Under the pieces are notes generated by a model. The model was not told the origin of the DNA. It did not search any database and saw nothing but the letters and a program-made list of their open reading frames with translations. Positions 1 to 5,918 of a stretch of DNA of 5,918 bases are shown piece by piece (the first letter of the stretch is position 1; the number at the start of each line of letters is the position of its first letter). Position numbers and translations under genes: made by a program. Location of the stretch: positions 1-5,918 of the forward strand of contig UQIQ01000084.1 in NCBI GenBank assembly GCA_900541185.1, written 5' to 3'. This stretch comes from an uncultured Collinsella sp. Lineage in GTDB: Bacteria; Actinomycetota; Coriobacteriia; Coriobacteriales; Coriobacteriaceae.

Positions 1-11
1 CAGGCCCGATT

Positions 12-40
12 TTGCCTCTTGACAATGTCCTGCTCATATT
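12..40 (+). promoter_or_regulatory. Weak sigma-70-like promoter candidate for the M24 peptidase
   Basis: TTGCCT (12-17) and CATATT (35-40) are separated by exactly 17 bases. Each matches four of six consensus positions, and initiation would fall near 47, leaving a leader of about 60 bases before the peptidase start. A perfect TTGACA lies at 19-24 but has no -10 box at a suitable distance. The candidate rests only on hexamer matching, and the upstream gene is not in the window, so co-transcription from further upstream cannot be excluded. Confidence 0.25.
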
Positions 41-93
41 AAAAGGAACGTCCCTTACTTCCGGGCTTGGGATACCATGGTGGCTACCTAGCG

Positions 94-99
94 AAAGGA
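94..99 (+). promoter_or_regulatory. Ribosome binding site that fixes the peptidase start
   Basis: AAAGGA ends six bases before the ATG at 106, which is ideal Shine-Dalgarno spacing. The reading frame stays open back to a TTG at 67, but nothing comparable precedes that codon. The ATG at 106 is therefore the preferred start. Confidence 0.7.
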
Positions 100-105
100 C
101 GATGT

Positions 106-1194
106 ATGGCACATGTCGATGACCAGCGTGTGGCGCGCGTGCTCGATGCGCTCGAGGCTCAGCACCCCGGCGCGCAGCTGCTCGTAAACGACCCGTGGTC
201 GATTTATTACCTGACCGGCTTTTATGCCGATATGTTCGAGCGTTTTTGCGGCGTACTGCTCGTACGCGGTAGCGAGCCCGTAATCTTGGTCAACGCGCTG
301 CATCAGCTGCCCGAGTATGACAATGCCCGCGTTGCCTACCACACCGACACCGATGTCGTGGCCGACGCCATCGCGAGTGAGATCGACCCGACCAAACCGC
401 TCGGTATCGACACCGTCATGCGCTCCGGCTTTTTGATGCCGCTTATGGAGCGCCATGCCGCGAGCGATTTCTTCCTGGGCGACTTTGCCGTCACCGCCGC
501 ACGCACCCACAAGGACGCCGCAGAGCAGGAGCTCATGCGCGTGTCCTCGGCCGCCAACGACGCCGTGATGGCCGACGCCATCAAGCTCGTTCACGAGGGC
601 ATGACGGAGCGCGAGATTGCCGACCAGATGCTCGGCCTGTACCGCAAACACGACTGCGAGGGCTTTAGCTTTCCGCCCATCGTGAGCTTTGGCGCCAACG
701 CAGGAGACCCGCATCACGAGCCCGACGACACCGTACTCAAGCGCGGCGACGTGGTTCTGTTCGACATTGGCGGACGCCACCGCAACTACTGCTCGGACAT
801 GACGCGCACATTCTTTTGGGGCGAGCCGGACGAGGAGACGGCACACATCTACGACATCGTGCGCCGCGCCAACGAGGCCGCCGAGGCGCTCATCGCCCCG
901 GGCGTGCGCATGTGTGACCTGGACCGTGCCGCGCGCGACGTGATTGAGGACGCTGGCTACGGCAAGTACTTCACGCATCGCCTGGGCCACTCGATCGGTC
1001 TGCAGGACCACGAGCCAGGTGACGTTTCGCTTGTCAACGAACAGGTCGTAGAGCCGGGCATGACGTTCTCCATCGAGCCGGGCATCTACCTCCCCGGCCA
1101 CACCGGTGTCCGCATCGAGGACCTGGTCCTGGTCACCGAGTCCGGCGTCGAGATCCTCAACGCCTACCCCCACGATCCGGTCCGCCTCGACTAG
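106..1194 (+). CDS. M24-family metallopeptidase (Xaa-Pro aminopeptidase/dipeptidase)
   Basis: This is a 362-residue cytoplasmic peptidase expected to cleave peptides with proline in the second position, helping to recycle proline-containing peptides. It has the usual two-part layout: a creatinase-like N-terminal domain (about 1-135) and a pita-bread catalytic domain (about 140-360). All five metal ligands of the family are visible: Asp220 in FDIGG, Asp231 in SDMTR, His295 in LGHSIG, Glu324 in SIEPG and Glu338 in RIEDLV. The PHHEP segment near 202-206 supplies the expected substrate-site histidine. Length is normal for PepQ/YpdF-type enzymes, and no signal peptide or membrane segment is seen. 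The start is set by AAAGGA at 94-99; a 13-residue extension from TTG 67 is possible but unlikely. The gene is convergent with folC and ends two bases before an inverted repeat. The family is certain; whether it acts as an aminopeptidase or a strict dipeptidase cannot be read from sequence alone, so I give no symbol. Confidence 0.93.
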   Translation: MAHVDDQRVARVLDALEAQHPGAQLLVNDPWSIYYLTGFYADMFERFCGVLLVRGSEPVILVNALHQLPEYDNARVAYHTDTDVVADAIASEIDPTKPLGIDTVMRSGFLMPLMERHAASDFFLGDFAVTAARTHKDAAEQELMRVSSAANDAVMADAIKLVHEGMTEREIADQMLGLYRKHDCEGFSFPPIVSFGANAGDPHHEPDDTVLKRGDVVLFDIGGRHRNYCSDMTRTFFWGEPDEETAHIYDIVRRANEAAEALIAPGVRMCDLDRAARDVIEDAGYGKYFTHRLGHSIGLQDHEPGDVSLVNEQVVEPGMTFSIEPGIYLPGHTGVRIEDLVLVTESGVEILNAYPHDPVRLD

Positions 1195-1195
1195 C

Positions 1196-1230
1196 CAATG
1201 CGGCAAAGGGACAGCCCCTTTGTCACATTG
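1196..1230. repeat. Inverted repeat immediately after the peptidase stop codon
   Basis: Arms of 15 bases (1196-1210 and 1216-1230) flank a five-base loop. The core is CAAAGGG/CCCTTTG, and the only imperfections are one C-A mismatch and one G-T wobble. It begins two bases after the TAG stop and could act as a transcript-end stem for the peptidase mRNA. No T tract follows, so it is not a canonical intrinsic terminator. It may instead be a copy of a dispersed palindromic repeat. Confidence 0.7.
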
Positions 1231-1242
1231 CGATTACGTCGT

Positions 1243-1402
1243 GCCACGAAAACGGGCTATCTACTACGTTTAACCCGCATGGGTCGACCACACCCGCGTT
1301 TTCGCAAAACCAGCAAGCCGTCTACCTGCGGTTTTGATTTCACGATTTTCCGTGTGGTCGAGGGTAACCGGTCAAACGTAGTAGATAGGCCCATTTCGTG
1401 GC
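1243..1402. repeat. 160-base imperfect palindromic element with 51-base arms
   Basis: The arms 1243-1293 and 1352-1402 are reverse complements over most of their length. The matching blocks are GCCACGAAA against TTTCGTGGC at the outer ends, CTATCTACTACGTTT (1257-1271) against AAACGTAGTAGATAG (1374-1388), and TCGACCACAC (1284-1293) against GTGTGGTCGA (1352-1361). Between the last two blocks the arms diverge at several positions. The 58-base centre holds a nested stem, CAAAACC (1305-1311) against GGTTTTG (1330-1336). An open frame crosses the element (1198-1491), but it is explained by the repeats and has no good start signal or recognisable domain. The structure looks like a non-coding dispersed palindrome, or a miniature element without transposase. 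No target-site duplication is evident at its edges. Confidence 0.8.
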
Positions 1403-1426
1403 GAGCGAGTCAACTCGGGGCACAGG

Positions 1427-1463
1427 GCAGCCAAAAAAGCCCCGTCCCAAATTGGCTGCTTTT
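1427..1463 (+). terminator. Terminator-like hairpin with a short T tract
   Basis: GCAGCCAA (1427-1434) pairs perfectly with TTGGCTGC (1452-1459) across a 17-base loop, and TTTT follows (1460-1463). Read on the + strand this resembles an intrinsic terminator for transcripts leaving the M24 peptidase gene, about 235 bases after its stop. The long loop and short T tract lower confidence. On the - strand no T tract follows the stem, so it would not obviously serve folC. Confidence 0.45.
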
Positions 1464-1464
1464 G

Positions 1465-1531
1465 AGTTGCGGTGATATACGGACTGTTTGAGGCCTCTGG
1501 CTTGTAAAACAGTCCGTATTTCACCGCAACT
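1465..1531. repeat. 67-base near-perfect hairpin in the convergent gap
   Basis: The arms 1465-1489 and 1507-1531 are 25 bases long and pair everywhere except one T-T mismatch (1476/1520). The loop is 17 bases and contains the perfect palindrome GAGGCCTC (1490-1497). It ends 14 bases beyond the 3' end of folC. Position suggests a transcript-end structure for folC, or a barrier between the two converging transcripts. Neither strand has a T tract immediately after the stem, so Rho-independent termination is not clearly supported. The length and near identity of the arms fit a repetitive palindromic element. Confidence 0.8.
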
Positions 1532-1545
1532 GCTGAGGGGATGGG

Positions 1546-2889
1546 TTAACGGAGCAGGCCGGCTACTTCGCCGGCTAGGGTGATGGTACCGGCTGCTACG
1601 AAGGGCTCGCCTGCGGCATCGAAGGCAGCGAGGGCCTCGGACACGCTCGGGTATACGCCCGCAAGCTTATCGGCACCCACCAGGGCAGCAAGCTCCTCTG
1701 CCGGCAGGGCGCGATCGGAATCGGTCTGGGTTACGACCACACGCGGGAAGGCCGGAATCAGAACATCGACAATACCGGCCACATCCTTGTCGGCCAGTGC
1801 GGCGCACAGCAGCGTGGGGCGATTCTCGACGCACGGATCTATCTCGTCCAGCGCGCTCACAAAGTTCTCGCAGCTCTGAGGGTTATGGCAGGCGTCGATC
1901 AGCTTGAGCGGATCGGTCCCCAGCACATCAAAACGACCCGGCGTGGGGCAGCCCATAAGCGATGCATCCAGCGCATCGTGGTCGAGCTCGCGGCCCAAAT
2001 ACCCCTCGCACAGCATAATCGCGCACGCAGCATTCTGCGGCTGGTAGGCCGGCTTAACCATGCTTGACGTATAGATCGCACGCGGCGTGGTGCAGCTAAA
2101 CTCAACCGTGTCGCCCACGTGTGCCGGAACCTTGGTTGTGGCATGGTTCACCACGAGCGGCACCACACCGCACTCACGGCAACGGGCATCCATCACGCGC
2201 TGAACGCTCGCCTCATGCGTACCCTCGCCCAAAACAACAAAGCGCCCAGGCTTAATAACCGCAGCCTTCTCCCCCGCAATGGCCTCGAGCGTGTTGCCCA
2301 AAATACGTGTATGATCGAGCCCAATGCCCGTAATGGCAACGGCGACGGGATCGGTCGCACTCGTGGCGTCCCAGCGCCCGCCCATGCCAACCTCAAGCAC
2401 GGCTACGTCCACGCAAGCCTCGGCAAACACTACAAGTGCAGCAGCCGTCAGCAGGTCAAACGGTGTGATGGTATAGGCGCGCTCCCCTGCCGCCACACGG
2501 CGCGCATTCACGCGATGCCCCGCCTCGACAGCTGCCGAAACGCCATGGGCAAAGGCCTCGTCGCTCACGACGCACCCATCAACCTCCATGCGCTCGGGAT
2601 AGCGCACCAGCTGTGGCGACGTATACAGCGCGGTTTTGAGCCCCTCACCACGAAGAATGGCAGCCGAAAAACGCGTAGTCGAAGTCTTGCCATTGGTACC
2701 GGCAACCTGGATGCAATCGAAATACTCGTCCGGACGCCCCAGCTCATCGAGCATATCGACAACCGTCTCAAGCAGAGGACCAGCATCCCCAGAAATCCGC
2801 CCCGTATCAGCAGCAAGCCCCACAGCCTCATCAAACGAAAGCAGCTCAAACGAGAAAGGAACGACATACGACCCAGAACGCTTAGCCAT
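1546..2889 (-). CDS. folC: Folylpolyglutamate synthase / dihydrofolate synthase
   Basis: This is a 447-residue cytoplasmic ATP-dependent ligase of the Mur-ligase superfamily. It adds glutamate to folates, and in bifunctional members also to dihydropteroate. Visible motifs in order are the P-loop GTNGKTS (64-70), TSPQL with a downstream PERM (90-101), TPFDLLTAAAL (142-152), EVGMGGRWDATS (166-177), the GLDHTRILGNT and EKAAVIKPG stretch (190-215), PGRFDVLG (317-324) and DACHNP (333-338). Length is typical. The start chosen is MAKRSG, preceded by GGGGGA (2899-2904) nine bases upstream. An in-frame ATG at 2962-2964 would add 25 hydrophobic residues, but those codons run through an intrinsic terminator, so it is rejected. 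Oddities are Gln where most relatives have His in TSPHL, and DACHNP where DGAHNP is usual. It lies downstream of valS in the same orientation. Whether it also has dihydrofolate synthase activity is not decidable here. Confidence 0.95.
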   Translation of the reverse strand: MAKRSGSYVVPFSFELLSFDEAVGLAADTGRISGDAGPLLETVVDMLDELGRPDEYFDCIQVAGTNGKTSTTRFSAAILRGEGLKTALYTSPQLVRYPERMEVDGCVVSDEAFAHGVSAAVEAGHRVNARRVAAGERAYTITPFDLLTAAALVVFAEACVDVAVLEVGMGGRWDATSATDPVAVAITGIGLDHTRILGNTLEAIAGEKAAVIKPGRFVVLGEGTHEASVQRVMDARCRECGVVPLVVNHATTKVPAHVGDTVEFSCTTPRAIYTSSMVKPAYQPQNAACAIMLCEGYLGRELDHDALDASLMGCPTPGRFDVLGTDPLKLIDACHNPQSCENFVSALDEIDPCVENRPTLLCAALADKDVAGIVDVLIPAFPRVVVTQTDSDRALPAEELAALVGADKLAGVYPSVSEALAAFDAAGEPFVAAGTITLAGEVAGLLR

Positions 2890-2898
2890 AACCCAAAG

Positions 2899-2904
2899 TC
2901 CCCC
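2899..2904 (-). promoter_or_regulatory. Ribosome binding site deciding the folC start
   Basis: On the - strand GGGGGA is followed after nine bases by the ATG at 2887-2889. It lies after the T tract of the terminator hairpin, so a message must read through that hairpin, or start within it, to carry this site. This supports the shorter FolC start. Confidence 0.55.
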
Positions 2905-2911
2905 ATAACAT

Positions 2912-2943
2912 AAAAAGAGGCCCGTAAGCAACAACGAGCCCCT
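2912..2943 (-). terminator. Intrinsic terminator or attenuator in the folC leader
   Basis: Read on the - strand, AGGGGCTCGT (2943-2934) pairs over ten positions, two of them G-T wobbles, with ACGGGCCTCT (2925-2916). The loop is eight bases, and the second arm runs straight into a T tract (2916-2912). This is a textbook Rho-independent terminator. It lies about 225 bases after the valS stop and only 22 bases before the folC ATG. It may simply end the valS transcript. The remaining 22 bases are too few for a full promoter, so folC expression must involve read-through or a promoter overlapping the hairpin, which makes attenuation plausible. No T-box or tetrahydrofolate riboswitch consensus was recognised upstream. 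Confidence 0.75.
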
Positions 2944-3079
2944 CCCATTCAAAATATCAGCCAAACCCCGCTTGCAGCGAGATCAAGGCCACAACCCAGT
3001 GACCCTAACGCGCCAGATGCAAACAACCACGTAACCGCACAAGGAGCGGCCCGACGCTTTGCTCGATACAAGTTCCGCA

Positions 3080-3116
3080 CGCAAAGGACAGCACTTAATG
3101 TGCTGTCCGTCTTGCG
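3080..3116 (-). terminator. Strong hairpin downstream of valS, possible transcript end
   Basis: GGACAGCAC (3086-3094) pairs perfectly with GTGCTGTCC (3100-3108) across a five-base loop. CGCAA (3080-3084) and TTGCG (3112-3116) extend the stem after a small internal loop. On the - strand it lies about 55 bases after the valS stop codon. Only three T residues follow the main stem, so it is not a canonical terminator; an RNA-stabilising 3' structure or a repeat copy are alternatives. A nearby GGACTGTCC (3119-3127) shares the same core. Apart from this hairpin and the folC terminator I see no gene or known RNA in 2890-3169. Confidence 0.5.
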
Positions 3117-3169
3117 CAGGACTGTCCGCAGTAGCGAGCAATGCCCCAAACCGCGTCCCCCAGTAACGC

Positions 3170-5866
3170 TTACGAGAAGTCAGCAACCTGAGCAGTCAGC
3201 GCCGCCAGGATCTCCTTGAGCTCAGCTGCACGGTCCCTCTTCTTCTGGACCACGGCAGGCGCGGCCTTGGCCACAAAGCCCTCGTTGGCAAGCGTCTTCT
3301 CGCAGCCGGCGAGCTCCTTCTGAGCCGCGGCGATCTCCTTCTCAAGACGCGCCTTCTCGGCCGAAAGATCGACCTTGCCCTCGAGCACCACAAAGGCCTC
3401 GACGCCGCTGTCGACCACGGCGATGCTCGCGGCAGGCTTCTCAACGTCGGTGCCCATAACCAGCGAGGCGGTGTTCGCCAGCGGCTCGATGGTCGAGCGC
3501 AGGCTCTCGAGCTTCTCGATATCCTCAGCACCGGCGCGCACGACCACGTCGAGCTCGGCCTTGGGGCTCAAGCGATAACGCGAACGCGTGGCGCGGGCGG
3601 CGGAAACGACGGTGCGGCACAGCTCAAACGCGCGCTCGGCGGGCTCGTCGACGTACTTGACGTAGTCGGCGGGCTCGGGCCACTTCGCGATCATGAGTGC
3701 CTCGGCGCGGTCCACGTTGCCCTCGGCGTCCAGGTCGAGCACGCTCGCCGGCATGTTGTCCCAGATCTCCTCGGTGACAAACGGCATAAGCGGGTGCATC
3801 AGGCGAATGGAGGTGTCGAGCACAAAAATCAGGTTGCGCTGGGCCTGCAGACGGCCCTCGCCCTTCAGGCGGGCCTTGGTGACCTCGACGTACCAGTCGC
3901 AGACCTCGTTCCAGAAGAACTGCTGCACGCCGCGGGCCATGTCGCCAAACGTATAGTTCTCAATACCCTCGGTTACCATCTTCACGGCTTTGGCCAGGCG
4001 GCTGAACATCCAAGCGTCGGCCGGCGTCTCCACGACGGGCTCGCCGGGCGTGTAGCCCTCCATGTTCATGAGCAGGAAGCGGCTGGCGTTCCAGATCTTG
4101 GTCACAAACGACTTGGCCTGCTCGGTGCGCGGGCTGTCGATGAGCTTTTTGGTCTTCTTGTCAATGTTCGCGTCGAACTTAACATCCTGGTTGTTGGTGC
4201 ACAGCGTGAGCAGGTTGTAGCGCATGGCGTCGGCGCCGTACATGCCAATGAGGTCCATGGGGTCAACGCCGTTGCCCTTGGACTTGGACATACGGCTTCC
4301 GTCCTTGGCAAGAATCGTCGGGTAGATGACGACGTCCTTAAACGGCACCTCGTCCAGGAAGTACAGCGAGCTCATGACCATGCGGGCGACCCACAGCGCG
4401 ATGATGTCGCGTGCGGTGACGAGCGCCGTCGTGGGGTGATGTCCCTCGAGCAGCTCCGGCTTTTGCGGCCAGCCCTGCGTGGCGAAGGTCCACAGCTGCG
4501 AGCTGAACCAGGTGTCCAGCACGTTCTCGTCCTGATGCACATGATGGCCGCCGCACTTGGGGCACACATCGGTGTCCTCGGTAAGAGCGTCCTCCCAGCC
4601 GCAGTCCTCGCAGTAGAACACGGGGATGCGGTGGCCCCACCACAGCTGGCGGCTAATGCACCAGTCCTTAAGGTTCTCCATCCAGGTGGTGTAGGTCTGC
4701 GTCCAGCGCGCGGGGTGAAAGGTAACCTTACCGGAGTTAACGGCGTCAAGCGCCGGCCCCTTGAGCTTGTCAACGGCCACAAACCACTGCTCGGACAGCC
4801 ACGGCTCAAGCGCGGCGTCGCAGCGGTAGCAGTGCATGACGGAGTGATCGAGGTCCTCGACGTGATCGAGCAGGTCGTGCTCCTCGAACCACTTGATGAC
4901 GGCCTCGCGGCACTCGTCGCGGTTCATGCCGGTGAACTCGCCGTAGCCCTCGACGACCACCGCGTGCTCGTCAAAGATGTTGATCTGCGGCAGGTCGTGG
5001 GCCTGACCCATGGCGTAGTCGTTGGGGTCGTGAGCAGGCGTTACCTTGACGAAGCCAGAGCCGAAATTAGCGTCGACATGCCAATCCTCAAAGATGGGGA
5101 TCTCGCGGTCCACGATGGGAAGCTTGACGGTCTTGCCCACGAAGGCGGCCTTCTCGGGATCCTTCGGAGAAACGGCAACGCCCGTGTCGCCGAGCATGGT
5201 CTCGGGGCGCGTGGTGGCGACGACGATGTAGTCCTGGCCGTTGACCGGCTCGGTCAGCGGGTAGCGCAGGTGCCACAGGTGGCCCTTCTCGTCCTTATAC
5301 TCGGCCTCGTCGTCCGAGATGGCGGTGGTGCAGTTGGGGCACCAGTTAACGATACGCTTGCCGCGATAGATCAGGCCGTCATGATACCAATCACAGAAGA
5401 CCTTACGCACGGCCTGGGCGTAGTCCTCGTCCATGGTAAAGCGCTCGTTGTCGAAGTCGACGGAGCAGCCCATGCGCTTGATCTGCTCGACGATGATGCC
5501 GCCGTACTCGTGGGTCCAGTCCCAGCAAGCGTCGACAAACTTGTCGCGACCGATCTCCAGGCGGCTAATGCCCTCGCTCTTGAGTTTCTTGTCGACCTTG
5601 GTCTGCGTGGCGATACCGGCGTGGTCGGTGCCCAGCACCCAGCGCGTGGACTTGCCGCGCATGCGGGCCATGCGGATGATGGCGTCCTGGATGGAGTCGT
5701 CGGTGGCGTGGCCCATGTGGAGCTTGCCGGTCACGTTGGGAGGCGGAATGGTGACGGTGCAGTCGCCCACGCCCTCGCGGCGCTTGTAGTAGCCGCCGTC
5801 GAGCCACTTCTGCAGGATCGCCGGCTCGTTGGTCGACGGATCGTAGTTCTTGGGCATCTCTTCCAT
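3170..5866 (-). CDS. valS: Valine--tRNA ligase
   Basis: This is an 898-residue class I aminoacyl-tRNA synthetase that charges tRNA-Val with valine in the cytoplasm. The HIGH-type signature is in PPPNVTGKLHMGHA (41-54, HMGH at 50-53), and the KMSKS-type loop reads RMSKSKGN (525-532). The CP1 editing domain (roughly 190-350) contains ATTRPETMLGDTG (217-229) and VTPAHDPNDY (275-284), which remove mischarged threonine. Cysteine pairs at 176/179, 346/349, 419/422 and 435/438 suggest zinc-binding knuckles. The anticodon-binding region follows (about 615-760), and the C-terminal 70 residues form the charged coiled-coil arm typical of ValS. Length is normal and the frame is intact. The start at 5866 (MEEMPKNYD) is chosen because a second ATG at 5857 has its purine-rich stretch too close to serve as a ribosome site. 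The true upstream site is lost, since genomic sequence ends five bases before the start. folC follows downstream. Confidence 0.97.
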   Translation of the reverse strand: MEEMPKNYDPSTNEPAILQKWLDGGYYKRREGVGDCTVTIPPPNVTGKLHMGHATDDSIQDAIIRMARMRGKSTRWVLGTDHAGIATQTKVDKKLKSEGISRLEIGRDKFVDACWDWTHEYGGIIVEQIKRMGCSVDFDNERFTMDEDYAQAVRKVFCDWYHDGLIYRGKRIVNWCPNCTTAISDDEAEYKDEKGHLWHLRYPLTEPVNGQDYIVVATTRPETMLGDTGVAVSPKDPEKAAFVGKTVKLPIVDREIPIFEDWHVDANFGSGFVKVTPAHDPNDYAMGQAHDLPQINIFDEHAVVVEGYGEFTGMNRDECREAVIKWFEEHDLLDHVEDLDHSVMHCYRCDAALEPWLSEQWFVAVDKLKGPALDAVNSGKVTFHPARWTQTYTTWMENLKDWCISRQLWWGHRIPVFYCEDCGWEDALTEDTDVCPKCGGHHVHQDENVLDTWFSSQLWTFATQGWPQKPELLEGHHPTTALVTARDIIALWVARMVMSSLYFLDEVPFKDVVIYPTILAKDGSRMSKSKGNGVDPMDLIGMYGADAMRYNLLTLCTNNQDVKFDANIDKKTKKLIDSPRTEQAKSFVTKIWNASRFLLMNMEGYTPGEPVVETPADAWMFSRLAKAVKMVTEGIENYTFGDMARGVQQFFWNEVCDWYVEVTKARLKGEGRLQAQRNLIFVLDTSIRLMHPLMPFVTEEIWDNMPASVLDLDAEGNVDRAEALMIAKWPEPADYVKYVDEPAERAFELCRTVVSAARATRSRYRLSPKAELDVVVRAGAEDIEKLESLRSTIEPLANTASLVMGTDVEKPAASIAVVDSGVEAFVVLEGKVDLSAEKARLEKEIAAAQKELAGCEKTLANEGFVAKAAPAVVQKKRDRAAELKEILAALTAQVADFS

Positions 5867-5871
5867 ATATC

Positions 5872-5918
5872 CTGTCTCTTATACACATCTCCGAGCCCAC
5901 GAGACTCGACGTCATCTC
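5872..5918. other. Illumina Nextera adapter read-through (synthetic, not genomic)
   Basis: The contig ends in library adapter. Positions 5872-5890 read CTGTCTCTTATACACATCT, the complement of the 19-base Tn5 mosaic end. Positions 5891-5905 read CCGAGCCCACGAGAC, the i7-side Nextera arm. Positions 5906-5913 (TCGACGTC) are an 8-base index, which I recall as the one named N729. Positions 5914-5918 (ATCTC) are the first bases of the P7 sequence. True genomic sequence stops at about 5871. This is not an insertion sequence, although the mosaic end derives from Tn5. Confidence 0.98.

Noticed and set aside
19..42. Promoter built on the perfect TTGACA at 19-24
   Set aside because: The nearest -10-like hexamer (TATTAA, 37-42) is only 12 bases away, too close for a sigma-70 promoter.
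88..1206. 372-residue - strand frame opposite the M24 peptidase
   Set aside because: It is a shadow frame caused by GC-rich codons on the other strand; all M24 metal ligands are encoded on the + strand.
1198..1491. 97-residue + strand open frame between the M24 gene and folC
   Set aside because: It runs through three inverted repeats, shows no recognisable domain or ribosome site, and its composition follows the repeats. It is most likely a chance frame.
1195..1545. CRISPR array
   Set aside because: The repeats are inverted and differ from one another; there are no regularly spaced direct repeats and no cas genes.
2119..2913. 264-residue + strand frame opposite folC
   Set aside because: It has no recognisable motifs and lies antisense to a fully conserved folC reading frame.
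2890..2964. 25-residue N-terminal extension of FolC
   Set aside because: The hydrophobic stretch looks like a signal segment, but its codons are the terminator stem, loop and T tract, and the ATG at 2889 has its own ribosome site. FolC is a cytoplasmic enzyme.
2890..3169. T-box or tetrahydrofolate riboswitch in the folC leader
   Set aside because: I looked for a T-box antiterminator sequence and the conserved THF-riboswitch blocks on the - strand and found neither.
5872..5890. Genuine Tn5/IS50 end
   Set aside because: The mosaic end is followed directly by the synthetic i7 adapter, an index and P7 bases, so it is library DNA.

Overview
The window is a GC-rich bacterial contig end with three complete protein-coding genes: an M24-family Xaa-Pro aminopeptidase/dipeptidase on the + strand, and folC and valS on the - strand. 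The protein style, GC content, valS-folC order and palindromic intergenic DNA suggest a gut actinobacterium of the Coriobacteriia, most likely Collinsella. That placement is from memory and inference; there is no rRNA or other marker gene here.

Layout. Positions 1-105 are a short leader with a weak promoter candidate and a good ribosome binding site. The M24 peptidase occupies 106-1194. It converges on folC across a 351-base gap (1195-1545) that is almost entirely inverted repeats: a 35-base hairpin against the peptidase stop codon, a 160-base element with 51-base arms, a terminator-like hairpin with a short T tract, and a 67-base near-perfect hairpin. folC (1546-2889, -) follows. Its leader carries a convincing intrinsic terminator just 22 bases before the start codon. 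A 280-base stretch (2890-3169) with a second strong hairpin separates it from valS (3170-5866, -).

The last 47 bases (5872-5918) are not genomic. They are Illumina Nextera read-through: Tn5 mosaic end, i7-side adapter, an 8-base index and the first bases of P7. The valS promoter and any leader regulation (for example a T-box) are therefore missing.

Functionally these are housekeeping genes: peptide turnover, folate glutamylation and charging of tRNA-Val. valS followed by folC is a known arrangement in other Gram-positives such as Bacillus, but the terminator between them here suggests that folC is uncoupled from valS or controlled by read-through. I see no defence, mobile or biosynthetic system. 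The items most worth a second look are the palindromic repeats, the terminator ahead of folC and the adapter contamination.
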